The notes beneath the pieces were generated by a model that did not search any database, was not told where the DNA came from, and worked only from the letters and a program-made list of their open reading frames with translations. From positions 5,394,001 to 5,458,000 of the forward strand of contig CP074402.1 of assembly GCA_018388625.1 (NCBI GenBank): a stretch of DNA of 64,000 nt, written 5' to 3'. The translations under genes and the position numbers were made by a program. This document shows, in pieces, positions 36,589-47,555 of this stretch; positions within the stretch are counted from its first letter, which is position 1, and each line of letters begins with the position of its first letter. The stretch comes from Nocardiopsis eucommiae (lineage in GTDB: Bacteria; Actinomycetota; Actinomycetes; Streptosporangiales; Streptosporangiaceae).

Positions 36589-37723
36589 GCGCCGCGACGG
36601 AGTTCCGGGCGGCGTTCGGCACGGAGCCCGAGGGGGTGTGGACCGCGCCGGGGCGGATCAACCTCATCGGTGAGCACACCGACTACAACGACGGCTTCGC
36701 GCTCCCGATCGCCCTGCCCCACGCGCTGACCGTGTCCGCCGCGCGCCGTCCGGACGCCCGGGTGCGCCTGCGTTCACGGGAGTTCCCCGACGTCTTCGAG
36801 GCGCGGCTGGCCGACCTCTCCCCCGGTACGGTGCCCGGCTGGGCCGCGTACCAGGCGGGCGCGCTGTGGGCGCTGGTCGACGAGGGGCACCGGATCGGCG
36901 GACTGGACCTGCTGGTGGAGAGCGGCATCCCCACCGGGACGGGGCTGTCCACCTCCGCGGCGGTGTGCTGCGCGACGGTCCTGGCCGCCACCGGTCTGTA
37001 CGGGTCGGAGCCCCCTCCGGCCGAGGTGGCCCGGCTGGCCCAGCGGGCGGAGAACGACTACGTCGGGATGCCCTGCGGGATCATGGACCAGTCCGCGGTC
37101 ATGCTGGCGGACGAGGGCCGGGCGCTCTTCCTGGACTGCCGCTCCCTGGAGACCGAGCAGGTACCGTTCGACCCGGCCGCGCATGGGCTGTCCCTGCTGG
37201 TGGTGGACACCCGGGCGCCGCGCCGTCTGGTCGAGGGCGCCTACGGCGAGCGACGGCGCTCCTGTGAGGAGGCGGCCCGGATCCTGGGGGTGCGGGCGCT
37301 GCGCGACGTCTCCGTCGGGGGCTTCCGCGGGCGCTGGCCGCACTGCCCGATCCCGTGGTCCGCCGCAGGGTGCGGCACGTGGTCACCGAGAACGCGCGGG
37401 TGCTGGAGACGGCGGCGCTCTTCCGCGCCGGGCGCCCCCGTGTGGCGGGCCCGCTGTTCACCGCCTCCCACGTCTCCCTCCGGGACGACTTCGAGGTGAG
37501 CGTTCCGGAGGTGGACACCGCGGTCTCCGCCGCCCTCTCCGCCGGTGCGCTGGGGGCCCGGATCACCGGCGGTGGTTTCGGCGGCTGTGTCATCGCCCTG
37601 GTGGAGTCCGGGGCCGTCGTGGACTGCGGCAAGGCGATACGCGTGGCCTTCGCCGAACGCGGCCACACCGAACCGGTGGTGTTCACCGCCCTGCCCTCCG
37701 CCGGGGCCCGCCGCCTGAGCTAG
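36585..37723 (+). CDS. galK: galactokinase (frame break)
   Basis: A GHMP kinase of about 379 aa after adding one G at 37329-37331. The galactokinase signature is GRINLIGEHTDYNDGFALP, the ATP loop is GIPTGTGLSTSAAVC, and the third motif is ARITGGGFGGCVIALV. It phosphorylates galactose to galactose 1-phosphate. GTG 36585 is preceded by GGGGAGG and overlaps galE. Its last codon overlaps the convergent TPR gene by four bases, so no terminator separates them. Confidence 0.9.
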
Positions 37724-38553
37724 GGAAGGAAGGAACGGATGCGCCGTGCCTCGGTCTCACTGCCGATCTCGCGGTAGAGCCGTTCCGCCTCCACGAGGTG
37801 GTCCCGCCAGTTCCTCTCCCCGGCCAGCTGGGTCACACCGGCCAGCGCCTCACGCACCCGGGCCATCTGCACGGTGTGGCCCCGGGCCTCGAACCCGGCC
37901 AGGGAGAGCTCCAGTTCGCCCCGGGCCTCCCCGCCACGGCGCTTGCCGTTGAGCGCGCGGCCGCGTTCCAGGCGCACCCTGGCGAGGTTGACCTCGTCCA
38001 CCGGAGGAGCGGCGAAGACCATCAGAGCCGTGTCCAACCGCTCCAGGGCGTGGTCGAAGCGGCCCAGGGTCACCAGCGACCGTCCGCGCAGCAGGTCCAG
38101 CACCGCCGTCCCCCCGGGTCGCCCGTCCGGGTTCCGGAGCGGTTCGACCAGGTCGAACAGGTCCAGCGCCTCCTGGTCGCGCCGATCCCGCTGGGCGACG
38201 ACGCCCCGGGCCTCCAGGGAGGCGGCGCGCGCCCGGTCGTCACCCTCGGCCTCGGCCAGCGCGAGGGAGGCGACGAACTCACGGTCCGCCCCCGCCAGGT
38301 CCCCCGCGTCGAGCAGCACGAGGCCCAGGAGGTGGCGGACCCAGGCCTCCAGCCCGGTGTCACCGAGCCTCCGGGCCGTGTGCAGGCTCGCCTCGAGCAG
38401 GTCGGCGGAGACTCCGGACCCGTGCTCGGCCCAGCGCGCGCAGGCCCGCAGGGAGTCCATGTTGGTGCGCATCCAGGCGCTGGTCTCCTCCGGCCCCTCC
38501 ACGTCGAGCAGGACGGTGGTCCGAGGGGTGTCCTTCTTCTGGTCGGTGTCCAC
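37720..38553 (-). CDS. stand-alone TPR-repeat protein resembling the tail of AfsR-like regulators
   Basis: A 277-aa all-helical protein with about six TPR-like helix pairs (DTGLEAWVRHLLGLVLLDAGD, ARAASLEARGVVAQRDRRDQ, NLARVRLERGRALNGKRRGG are examples). It looks like the C-terminal third of a SARP or AfsR-type regulator, but carries no DNA-binding or P-loop domain. GTG 38553 has AAGGGGG upstream. It converges on galK. It may be a protein-protein adaptor in the nearby regulatory island; function unknown. Confidence 0.7.
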   Translation of the reverse strand: MDTDQKKDTPRTTVLLDVEGPEETSAWMRTNMDSLRACARWAEHGSGVSADLLEASLHTARRLGDTGLEAWVRHLLGLVLLDAGDLAGADREFVASLALAEAEGDDRARAASLEARGVVAQRDRRDQEALDLFDLVEPLRNPDGRPGGTAVLDLLRGRSLVTLGRFDHALERLDTALMVFAAPPVDEVNLARVRLERGRALNGKRRGGEARGELELSLAGFEARGHTVQMARVREALAGVTQLAGERNWRDHLVEAERLYREIGSETEARRIRSFLP

Positions 38554-38911
38554 GGGTTGGCCCCCTTCGTGGCGAACACGCGCACCGGGCGGTCACCACG
38601 CCGCCGACGTCTCCGCTGGCCGAACCGCGCCCGGTGCTCACGATTGCCCATGATGGTCGAGACCGGAGTAATCCACCAGGAGTTTCACAGGCCGCTCCCG
38701 GCCCCGCCCAGCGGCCCCTTCCGGGAGAAAGCCCGACCCACCTGCGACGACGCCGGAACGGGACCGCGGCCCGCGCGTCCGGACCTGGCCACGTCGAAGG
38801 TGCCCGAGGGGCTGTGGAGGATCGGGCTTCGCACCGCCCGGTCTTGCTGAGAGCGTGTCCGTGGGCGAGGGTGGCTGGTGCACGGCAAGACCACTGACAC
38901 CGGAGGGTCCC
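38554..38911. other. intergenic region between divergent genes
   Basis: About 360 bases with no gene I can support. It should hold divergent promoters for the TPR gene and the oxidoreductase gene. No clear palindrome or conserved element is seen apart from the GGAGGG site at 38902-38907. Confidence 0.5.
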
Positions 38912-39846
38912 ATGGGAGTGCGGTTCGGACTGTTGGGCACGGGCTTCTGGGCGAGCGAGACCCACGGCGCCGCGCTGGCGGCGCACCCGGAGGTGACCCT
39001 GGTGGGGGTCTGGGGTCGCGACCCCGCGAAGGCGGCGGGGTTGGCCGAGGGACTGGGCACGCGGCCCTACGAGGACGTGGACGCGCTCCTCGCCGACGTC
39101 GACGCCGTCGCGATCGCCCTCCCCCGGACGTCCAGGGCGACCTGGCGCTGCGCGCGGCCCGGGCCGGGAAGCACCTGCTGCTGGACAAGCCACTCGCCCT
39201 GTCAGTCGAGGCGGCCGACGCGATCGTGGCCGAGACGCGGGCGCGCGGTCTGGCCTCCGTGGTCTTCTTCACCAGCCGCTTCTCCGACACGGTGAACGAC
39301 TTCCTGGTCCGGGCCGCCGACGACGGCGGCTGGGACGGGGTGCGGGCGACCCTGTTCGCGTCGATCTTCCAGCCGGGCAACCCGTACGGAGCCTCTCCCT
39401 GGCGCCGGGAGCGGGGCGGGTTGTGGGACGTGGGACCGCACGTGCTCTCAGTGGTGCTGCCCGTGCTGGGACCGGTCGAGGAGGTCACGGCGGTCGCGGG
39501 CCCCCGGGACAGCGTGCACGTGCTCACCCGGCACCGGGGCGGGGCGGTGGGTTCCCTCTCGGTGTCGCTGGACGCGGCACCGGAGGCGGGCGCCTTCTCC
39601 GTCGACCTCTACGGCGAGCACGGGTGGCGGGCGGTTCCGGGTGGGGGCCGGAGCGCGGTCGAGGCCTTCGGATCGGCCGTCGACCGTCTGTTGGCCCAGC
39701 TCCGCGACGGCCCCGGTGACCCGTGTGACGTACGTTTCGGCCGGGACGTCGTGGCCGTCCTCGCCGCCGCGCAGGCCTCCGCGAGCGGCGGTGGGACGGT
39801 ACGCGTGGCCGAGGCCACCGGAACATATCCGGTGGCCTCGGACTGA
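38912..39846 (+). CDS. Gfo/Idh/MocA-family oxidoreductase (frame break)
   Basis: About 311 aa after adding one C in 39121-39125. The nucleotide fold begins VRFGLLGTGFWASETHGAAL. The lysine motif is GKHLLLDKPLALSVEAA, and the C-terminal half contains RGGLWDVGPHVLSVVLPVLG, the usual catalytic Asp/His region. ATG 38912 follows GGAGGG. It oxidises a sugar, inositol or similar alcohol with NAD(P). No transporter is adjacent, unlike the family member at 9774. Confidence 0.82.
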
Positions 39847-39862
39847 GTCGCGGTGCGGCGGA

Positions 39863-40126
39863 TCAGGCCGTGCTGGTGTTGTTCTTGGAGTACATGCCGT
39901 CGGCGAGGTACACGATGCCTGCGGCGACCAGGACCTGAACGATCAGCACGAACAACCAGAACCCGGTGAAGAGGCTCGCGATCCAGCCACCGACGAAGGC
40001 GGCCACGATGCCCAGGAGCAGCGTCAGCCAGATGGGCAGGTGCTGCTTTCCGGGAACTATGAGACGTCCGAGCGCACCGATGATCAGTCCAACGATGATC
40101 GCGGTGATGATTCCAGAGATCTCCAC
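39863..40126 (-). CDS. GlsB/YeaQ/YmgE-family stress membrane protein
   Basis: An 87-aa protein with three membrane helices (SGIITAIIVGLIIGALGRLI, LPIWLTLLLGIVAAFVGGWI, WLFVLIVQVLVAAGIVYLAD). This is the transglycosylase-associated/GlsB pattern of small envelope stress proteins. GTG 40126 with GGGAGGG upstream gives the normal length; upstream reading is unrelated. It ends 17 bases from the convergent oxidoreductase. Molecular role unknown. Confidence 0.88.
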   Translation of the reverse strand: MEISGIITAIIVGLIIGALGRLIVPGKQHLPIWLTLLLGIVAAFVGGWIASLFTGFWLFVLIVQVLVAAGIVYLADGMYSKNNTSTA

Positions 40127-40305
40127 GAGTCCCTCCCCAGGTAGACGCGTTCCTCCCGTTCCCGCTCCGGAAGCCGTGGACACCGGACCAGACACATCCT
40201 TTGCCCCGCATTGTGCACTTTGCACCGTGGCCACGTACTGCCATCCGTGTGTACACGGGCTGCCAGGGGCAGAACCCTCTCTGCCGACGTCGAGAGAGGT
40301 CCCCC

Positions 40306-42440
40306 ATGCCCCCTCCTGACGATGAACATCCGGAGACGGAACGGCCCGCACACTCGGTATCCGCCAGACACCTGAGCGGCACGGTGGTACAGATGGGCAC
40401 GGTCCGGGGACCGGTGACCCTGCACGGCGGACCACGCTCACCCGTACCCCGGCAGCTCCCGACGCCGCCACGGCTGTTCACCAACCGGGGGCCCGAGATC
40501 CAGCGTCTGGAGAGTCTGCTCCACGACGTCACCCGTGACGGCAGCGGCCGGACGGTCGTACTGACCGGGACCGGAGGAGTCGGGAAGACCGCACTGGCCA
40601 CCCGTTTCCTTGAGGAAGTGGGCACGTCCTTCCCAGATGGAGCCCTCTACGCGGACCTGCTCGGTTTCACCCGCGAGGGACCCGCCGACCCCTCCGACGT
40701 CCTGGACACGTTCCTGCGGTCCCTCGGGGCCGACCCCGCTTCGATCCCCCTCGAGTTCTCCGCGCGTGCCGCGGCCTTCCGCACACACACCCACGGGCGA
40801 CGGATCGCGGTCCTGCTGGACAACGCACTGACAGCGGCTCAGGTCCGGGCCCTCACACCCGGCCAGGGAGCCCACCTGCTCATCGCCACCACGAGGATGC
40901 ACCTGTCCGGTCTCCAACTGGACGGGGCGACGGTCATGGACATCCGACCGCTGGGTGAGGACGAGGCCGTGGACCTGGTGTCCCACATGCTCGGAGACGA
41001 CCGTGCCCGCTCCGAACCCGACTCGACCCGCCGACTGGTGACCCTGTGCGGTCGTCTCCCGATCGCCTTGAAGGCCGCCGTGAGCAGTCTGGCCCTGCGA
41101 CCGCATCAGCCCCTGAGCCGTCTGGTGTCCAGGCTGAGCAACGAAGAGGACCGTCTCGCCGGGCTCAACCGCGACCGGGAACTGTCCGTGGACACGGTCT
41201 TCACCACCTCCTACCACCTGTTACCCGAACCCACACGTCGTCTGCACCGCCTCCTCGGTCTCGTCCCAGGTCGGGACGTCACCTCCGAGGCCGCCTCCGC
41301 GCTGCTCGGCTGCGCGCTCATCGAGGCCGAGGACCTGCTCATCGACCTGGTCTCCGCCAACCTGCTGGAGGAGACTCCGGGCGGCAGGTTCCGTCAGCAC
41401 GACCTGGTTCGCCTGCACGCACGGGCCCTGGCCAGAACGGAGGAGAGTCGAACGACGTCCGACGCCGCACTGGACCGGGTCCTCGACTACTACCTGACCA
41501 CCGCGGCCGCCGCCGACCGTGCCCTGAACCCCGGCCGATGGCACCTCGCCCCCGTCTTCGAAAGATCGTTGGAACGTGAGTTCGGATCGAGGTCGGAAGC
41601 GCTGGCCTGGCTGGAGTCCGAGCTCGGGGTCCTGCGCGCCGTCGTGCGCTACTGCGCGTCCACCGGCAGACACTCCCTGTGCTGGCAGCTGTGTGAGGCG
41701 CTCCGCAACGTGTTCATGATCCGTAAGCACTTCGACGCCTGGGAGGAGACCTACTCCAACGGGTTGGCATCGGCGGAGGCACTGGGCGACCCGGCTGCGA
41801 CCGCGAACATGCTCAACGCCCTGGCTGGACTGTGGTTGAGCCTCGGTGCCCCGGACCGTGCCAGTGAACTCCACCACCGGGCGCTGGCGGGATGGACGAA
41901 GGCTGGGCACACCCTTGGGCAGGCTTCGTCCCTGGAAGGTGCCGGAGTGTGCGAACTGGCACGTGAGCGTCCGGAGCGGGCTCGATCCCTCTTCGAACGG
42001 GCACTGGCCATCCACACCGGGCTCGGCCGGGATCGGGGCGTCGCACTGATGCTGCGTCGACTCGGTGAGGCCAGCCGTGATCTGGCGGACCACGACGCGG
42101 CCGTCGACTACTTCCGCCGAGCCCTGGATTTCTTCGGTGAGAGCTCGGAACCCTACATGAGGGTCCGATGCCACGTCGGGCTGGCCGCCACCCATATGGC
42201 AGCGGGCGAACCCGAGCGGGCCCGGTCGATCCTGGCCGAGGTCCTGCGCCTGAGCGACCAGATCGGTGCACGGGCGGAGAAGGCCGGGGCCCTGGTCATG
42301 CTCGCCGACCTCGCCGAATCCGACGAACGATTCGGCGAGGCCCGCAGCCTTCTCAGTGAAGCGCTGCCCATCTACACACTGCTGTCCTCCCCGAAGCCGC
42401 AAGGACACGGACGCGGCTGGACCGACTGCGGCACGCGTAG
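40306..42440 (+). CDS. STAND NTPase with TPR repeats, AfsR-like without DNA-binding domain (frame break near the end)
   Basis: About 711 aa. A short disordered start leads into an NB-ARC-type NTPase: Walker A VVLTGTGGVGKTALATRF (about residue 86), Walker B RRIAVLLDNAL and sensor HLLIATTRMHL. A winged-helix-like region follows (FRQHDLVRLHARAL), then TPR repeats from about residue 430. AfsR-like regulators have an N-terminal DNA-binding and BTAD module that is absent here. As written, the frame overruns into antisense sequence of the next gene; adding one C in 42389-42392 gives EAARTRTRLDRLRHA and TAG at 42438-42440. A 13-base palindrome GTGCA-CTT-TGCAC (40213-40225) precedes it. Confidence 0.8.
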
Positions 42441-42825
42441 CCACGCTGAGCCCTCCGCCCCTCGACGCCCTCGCGACCGCGACGGAGCCTCCCCATTCCG
42501 CGGGCCAGCAGCTGGCTATCACCGCGACGGCGCCCGCGCCCTCCGGAACGGCGAGCCTCAGTGGATCAGTGACACCACGCAGGTGCACCCGCACCTCCTC
42601 CCTCAGGTCGACCACGGCCCTGGAACCCGGCAGAGAGGCAAGAACGTCGGTCGCGCTTCGACTCTCCTCCTCGGTGATCCCGACGACGTCGGCGGCGTGG
42701 AGCCACTTCCGGGAGACGGTGGGTGACAGGAGAACGGCCAACTGCGCCCCGAGAGGTCGCGGACCACCGTCCGCACGCAGCACCCGCACCTCGTAGAGGA
42801 CCACGCCGTCCACCCCGGAAGTCAT
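42441..42825 (-). CDS. conserved actinobacterial protein of unknown function, 3' end unresolved
   Basis: Starts ATG 42825, overlapping the stop of the preceding gene (ATGA). It reads VVLYEVRVLRADGGPRPLGA, then VGITEEESRSATDVLASL, and WPAEWGGSVAVARA near position 42470. This resembles a family I recall beside the glycosyltransferase-like proteins in other actinomycetes. No stop occurs in this frame before the convergent STAND gene; single-base changes after 42470 would give stops at about 42353 or 42372. The end given is where the convergent gene finishes, not a real stop. Function unknown. Confidence 0.5.
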
Positions 42826-44067
42826 GCGACACGTCCTTCCGCGCTCAGGCCCCGAAGGGAGTCCGCAGTGACGAACTCCGGGAACCGCAACGGTTCGAGC
42901 CGAGCCGGTTGCCCGGGTTCCGGCAAGTCCATGAGCTGGTACATGACCTGGCGCAGGAGCCGCGCCGAGCGCCCGGGCTCGGAGGTCAGTCGGGAGTGGA
43001 CCCGCAGAGCCTGTTCGGAGCCCCACCGCGCGGACGCCTCCTCGATCTGCCGCCAGATCGGGACGGTCTCCTGGTAGTGACGGGCGATCCGGTGCAGGAG
43101 CTCCGGAGTCGAGCCGGGGGCAATGTCGGAGATACCTCCGGCCAGGAGCGGAGCGGCCCCCAATCCCGCCGCGTACGCGGTCATCGAGCCCGGATCCCCG
43201 ATGACGGTGTCCGCTGCCACCAACAATCCCAACCAGGGCGACCCCGGGGCGAGGACGCGCAGCCCCCGACGCCGGGCCTCGGAGAACCAGCCCAGGACCT
43301 GACGTGGGCCGTGACCCCACCAGATCCCGGGGTGCAGGATCACGGCGGCCACGTACCCGCACGGCATCTCGTCCACGAGCTGGTCCACGAGGTCAGGATG
43401 GCGGCCCCAGACCCCGCGGGACCCCAGGTACTGGTGACGACGACCAGTTTCTGGCCCTTCTCGACCCCTGCCGCACGCCGGAACCACCGCCGTTGGGGAC
43501 GCGCGGAGACCGCCCGGTCGTAGCAGGGGTCACCGACCTCGTGGATGATCCCGGCCGCCTCCGCCACGGTGGAGACCAGGGCAGCTCTCTGGTCACCGTG
43601 CGCCACACCTATGGCGGAGGGAACCAGCCGCCCGTACCGGGTGAGCGCACCGGGGCGGCACCGCCCACCGGCCGTGCGACCTCCGGTCCGTAGCCGTTCC
43701 CGCGCGCCGGGTGCCGGGAGAACCCGGTCCCGTGCGGCAGCACCAGCACGGGCGCCCTGACCTGGTCTAGGAGTCCATGGTTGGCGGCGACCGCCAGGTC
43801 GTAGTCGAAGGAGGTGGCCTCCGCCCATGACAGGACGGCGGCGTCCATCCGACGCAGGAACGCCCGTCCGCTGGACTCGAACTGCGAGCCGGGCGCGAGA
43901 GTCCAGACCACCTGGACCCGACGGTCGGTCTCCAACAGGGGCCCCACGAACTCGCTCAGGCGGTCCCCGGACTGCTGGCTGTGCACGACCGCGAGCACTG
44001 TCTTGGCGGGGCGCACCGTCAGCGGGAAGACCGGACCGGTGTCACCCCGCATCCAGGATCTGCTCAT
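42822..44067 (-). CDS. glycosyltransferase/CDP-glycerol-transferase-like conserved actinobacterial protein (two frame breaks)
   Basis: About 415 aa after adding one base at 43652-43655 and one at 43428-43434. The order of motifs is KTVLAVVHSQQSGDRLSEFV, then APVLVLPHGTGFSRHP, IHEVGDPCYDRAV, KLVVVTSTWGP, AAVILHPGIWWGHGP and LLVAADTVIGDPGSMTAYAA. This two-lobed pattern with late Gly-Asp-x-Gly-Ser-x-Thr resembles GT-B enzymes of the CDP-glycerol transferase or UDP-GlcNAc epimerase type. I know similar hypothetical proteins from Streptomyces. ATG 44067 follows AAGGAG. It lies between the SARP and STAND regulators. Its substrate is unknown. Confidence 0.68.
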
Positions 44068-44452
44068 TTCGCTCCTTCTGACCTTTACTGTCTGATCAGA
44101 ACAAACCTTGAGCGAAATGTCTGATTAAACCCTGTAGGGCCGCTTTCGGCATCCTTGCGGAACCTTGCTGGATTCCTGTGGCCGTCTGCCGAAAAGCGGG
44201 CCGAGCACCTCCGCTACCGTCCGCCACCTGGGGAGACCCCACCCACTTGACGTCAGCAGCATTAGGACGAACGGCGCAATCGAACAGGACAACGGACACG
44301 GATGAAGTTCCCATCTTCGCGAAGGCGACCATCAGAAGTTACGGCCGCAAGAAGCGCGGCCGCAGTGCATACTGCGGCCACGGATGCACCGGTAGGCTAC
44401 CGATGACAGGCAGAAGATGTGGAGAAATGGTGGGTAAATGAGAAATCGTGCG
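44068..44452. other. intergenic region with long-range inverted repeat
   Basis: About 385 bases without a convincing gene. CCGCTTTCGGCA (44140-44151) pairs with TGCCGAAAAGCGG (44187-44199), with one bulged A and a 35-base loop. TCAGACA occurs twice on the minus strand between 44090 and 44130, near the glycosyltransferase-like gene. It may hold the promoter and a structured leader for that gene. Confidence 0.45.
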
Positions 44453-47400
44453 TCAGTTGCCCGGCATCCCGAAGCTGGTGCTTGCCTCCAACTTGAGCAT
44501 TATGGGAGGTAGATGGTGTGTGCGCAGGGGTTCGAGCAGCTGTATGGCGTGTCTCCAGTTGGTCTGGGCCGCGGCCTCGTCTCCCTCCAGACGGCACAGG
44601 TTCCCCAGTCGGTTCCAAGCCAGCCCTTCGTCCAGGACCGAGGAGTTCGCACGTGCCTCCTCCCGGGCCGCCTGGTACCTCATACGCGCCGATGAAAGGC
44701 GCCCTTGGGCCACGTGCACGTCCCCGAGCACGTTCAGGACCTGCGGGACGAGGCTCGCTATCCCCGTTGCCCTGAGTCGATGGAGCGCCGTGGATAGGAT
44801 CTCCTCCGCCTCGCCCACCCGCCCCAGTTCCAGTAAGGCCAGGGCCAGGCCGTTCTCGTTGTTGAGCTCGGCCGGTGTGGCACCCATCGCCCGGAAGCCC
44901 TCGCGGGCAGCCAGGAAGTGCTCCAGGGCCTCCTGGTGACGGCACAGGTAGTTTGCAATGGATCCCAGGTTGAGGCGGGCCTGCGTAGCCGCGTAGAGGT
45001 CACCCAGTGCCTGGAAGATGCCCAGCGCCCGTTGGCAGGACTCCCGCGCTCTGCGGTGGTATCCCAGTTCGAAACCGGTCCGGGCCACGCCCATCAGGAC
45101 CGCGCCCTCCATCCGACGGTCGCCCAGCGACCGGCAGAGGGGCAGGGCCTCCTCGAAACAGGCCTCGGCCGCGTCAAAGTCCCCCGTCTCGTTGTGGAGA
45201 CCACCCATGTGGGTGAGGACGCGTACCTGCCCGAACCGGTCACCGAGGCGCCGGAACGCGGACAGGGCGAAGCGATAGTGCTCCATCTCCCCGGTCTCAC
45301 CGCTCGCCCGGGCCCGCAGGGTCCCCATCCGCACCCGGGCATGGGCCACTCCGAGGTCGTTCCCCTCCCGGGTCCAGAAGGCGATGGCCGTCTCCAGGAC
45401 CTCCGCGGCGTGTGGGTCCGCGAGGTTGGCCCGCACACACCCGAGCTCGTAGAGGGCGTGCGCCAGCCCCTTCGCCGAGTCGAGTTCACGCCACGCCCCG
45501 ACCGCGTCCTCAAGGAATCGCTCCGCGCGGTCCCAGGGGCCCGCGTTGCCGAGGAGCCCCGCCATCGCCAGGGGGACCCGGGCGGCGTGCTCGACGAATC
45601 CGTGGCGTCGCGCGTGGGCCAGGACGGCCTCGACGGTGGGGAAGACCTCCGTGAACCAGGCGTGGGCCTCCTTCGGCCCCGAGAACATGGGCAGCGCCGA
45701 GCTGAACGGAGGCAGGTCCCACAGCCGGTAGCGTCCCGGTTGGACCACCCGGTCGGCGCTGTCCAGGGCGGCCAGGTAGTGGTCGAGGATGCGGCCGCTG
45801 ATCGCCCGGCGCTCCGCCTCGGACACCGCCGCCCGGGACCGCAGCGCGGCGAAGTCCCGGAGTGAGTCGTGCATCCGGAAGCGGCCGGGGGCGACCTCCT
45901 CCACGAGGTGGTGGTCCAACAACTCCTCGATGGCGGACTCCATCTCGTCCCAGTCCCCGACTGCGGCCGCCGCCGCGTAGTCGGAGACCAGGGCCGTGGG
46001 GTGCAGCCCGAGGCACAGGAAGGTGCGTTGGGCCCGAGCGCTGAGCTCGTCGTAGGACAGGGCGAACACGGTCGACACCCCTCGCATGAGGGTCCTCGTC
46101 ACGCCCCTCGCGCTGTCGGCGATCTGGTCCGCCAGGTACGCCGGAGTCCACGAGGGATGACTCTGGAGGTATCCCGACCCCACGCGAAGGGCGATGGGAA
46201 GGTTCCACATCTGCCGCACCGCTCGGTCCATGCCCTCGGTCTCCGGGGCGAGGCCGGTGAAGGCCGAGAACATCCGAACCGCTTCCTCCTCGTCGAGCGA
46301 TTCCAGCCTGATCCGGTGTGCCCCCTCCAGGTCCAGCTGGATCTGCCTGCTCGTCACCAGGACGACGCTGTGGGGTGTCCCGGGGATCAGGGGCCTCACC
46401 TGCCCTTGCTTGGCGTCGTCCAAGAGCAACAGGACGCGTCGGCCTAGGAGCCGCTCGTGCCACAGGGCCAGTCGCGCCTCCGGCTCACGCGGGATGCGCT
46501 CACCCGGGACCCCCATCATCAGCAACAGGCTGAACAGGGCCTGCTGGGGGGTGACACCGCGAAGTTCGATCTGGAGCCGGACGTCGAACTCGTCCCTGAG
46601 CAGATGGGCCACCTGCACGGCGAGCGAGGTCTTTCCGACCCCGCCCATGCCCGAGATCACCTGCACGACCGTCGAACGCCCCCCGGCCCTCGCGCGCCTC
46701 ACCAGGAGGTCCGTCTCCTCCCCACGGCCCACGAAGAGCGGTGCGGCCGCACGCAGGGTGTCGCGGACCTCCGGCCGGTCGTTCCGCCGGGGCGCTCGCC
46801 CGCCTCCAGGAGGCGTGGACGGGGTCTCCTCCCCGCCCTCGACCAACCGTTGGAAGAGGGCGCGGGTCGCCTGGTTGGGCTCCACGCCCTCCTCACGCCT
46901 GCGCCGATCGCGCAGCTCGTTGTACTCGCTGATCGCCTCGGCGGTACGACCCGTGGCCGCCAGAGCCCGCATGCGGAGGTAGACGAACCGCTCCTCAGGG
47001 GGTGCTCCTCCCGGCGCGTCAGAACCTCCTCGAACGCTCCGAGTTCGAGCTGGGCCTCGGACCACTGGGCGAGGAGTCGTGCCCGGTCGGCCGCCATGCG
47101 GTGGCGCGCGCCCTCGGCCCAGGCGCCGTCGAGCCCGGTGAGGGGTTCGCCCCGCCACAGCTCCAGGCCCCGGTTCAGGAGTTCGACGGCCTCGGCGTGA
47201 CAGCCCTGGCGGGTCAACCGCCCCGCCCGTTCGGCCCACCCCCTCGCCCGGTGCCAGTCGACGTTCTCCCGAGCTGTCCGCAGCCGGTAGCCGTGGCCTC
47301 GTTGGACGATCGTGGCGTCCGCTTCGGCTTCGCGAAGGCGGCGGCGCACCCTGCTGACGTGTGAGTGCAGGCTACCCCGCACCGTTTCGGGCGGGTTCCG

Positions 47401-47555
47401 GCCCCACACGGACTCGATCAGGGTCGCTGTGGAGACGATCCGGTCGGCGGATTCCGCCAGGATCGAGAGAATCAGGATCTCCTTGGGGGTCCCGTATCCA
47501 CCGATCGGTTCGCGACCAGCAGGCGAGGACTCTGGGCCAGAAGTTGTATGTCCAA
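44453..47555 (-). CDS. SARP/AfsR-type regulator: winged helix, BTAD, NB-ARC, TPR (two frame breaks)
   Basis: About 1034 aa after adding one base at 47485-47489 and one at 46998-47002. Domains in order: OmpR-like winged helix (EILILSILAESADRIVSTAT to SLHSHVSRVRRRL, residues 1-90), BTAD (GHGYRL to about 230), NB-ARC NTPase (VISGMGGVGKTSLAVQV, RVLLLLDDAKQG, SVVLVTSRQIQ), then TPR repeats to the C-terminus. SARPs activate antibiotic clusters; this is the large AfsR-like class. The start is probably TTG 47555 or TTG 47570; neither has an ideal ribosome site. It may act on the PKS 35 kb away or on the adjacent genes, neither shown here. Confidence 0.85.

Noticed and set aside
40306..42440. Full AfsR/SARP regulator
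   Set aside because: The N-terminal winged helix and BTAD are absent; the P-loop begins at about residue 86 after a short disordered stretch.
41221..43362. Single long minus-strand protein through 43362-41221
   Set aside because: It joins the out-of-frame part of the GT-like gene, the short conserved gene and antisense sequence of the STAND gene; only 42825 to about 42450 looks like protein.
44178..44441. 87-codon plus-strand frame in the gap before the SARP stop
   Set aside because: No convincing ribosome site, no family features, and it spans an inverted repeat; treated as non-coding.
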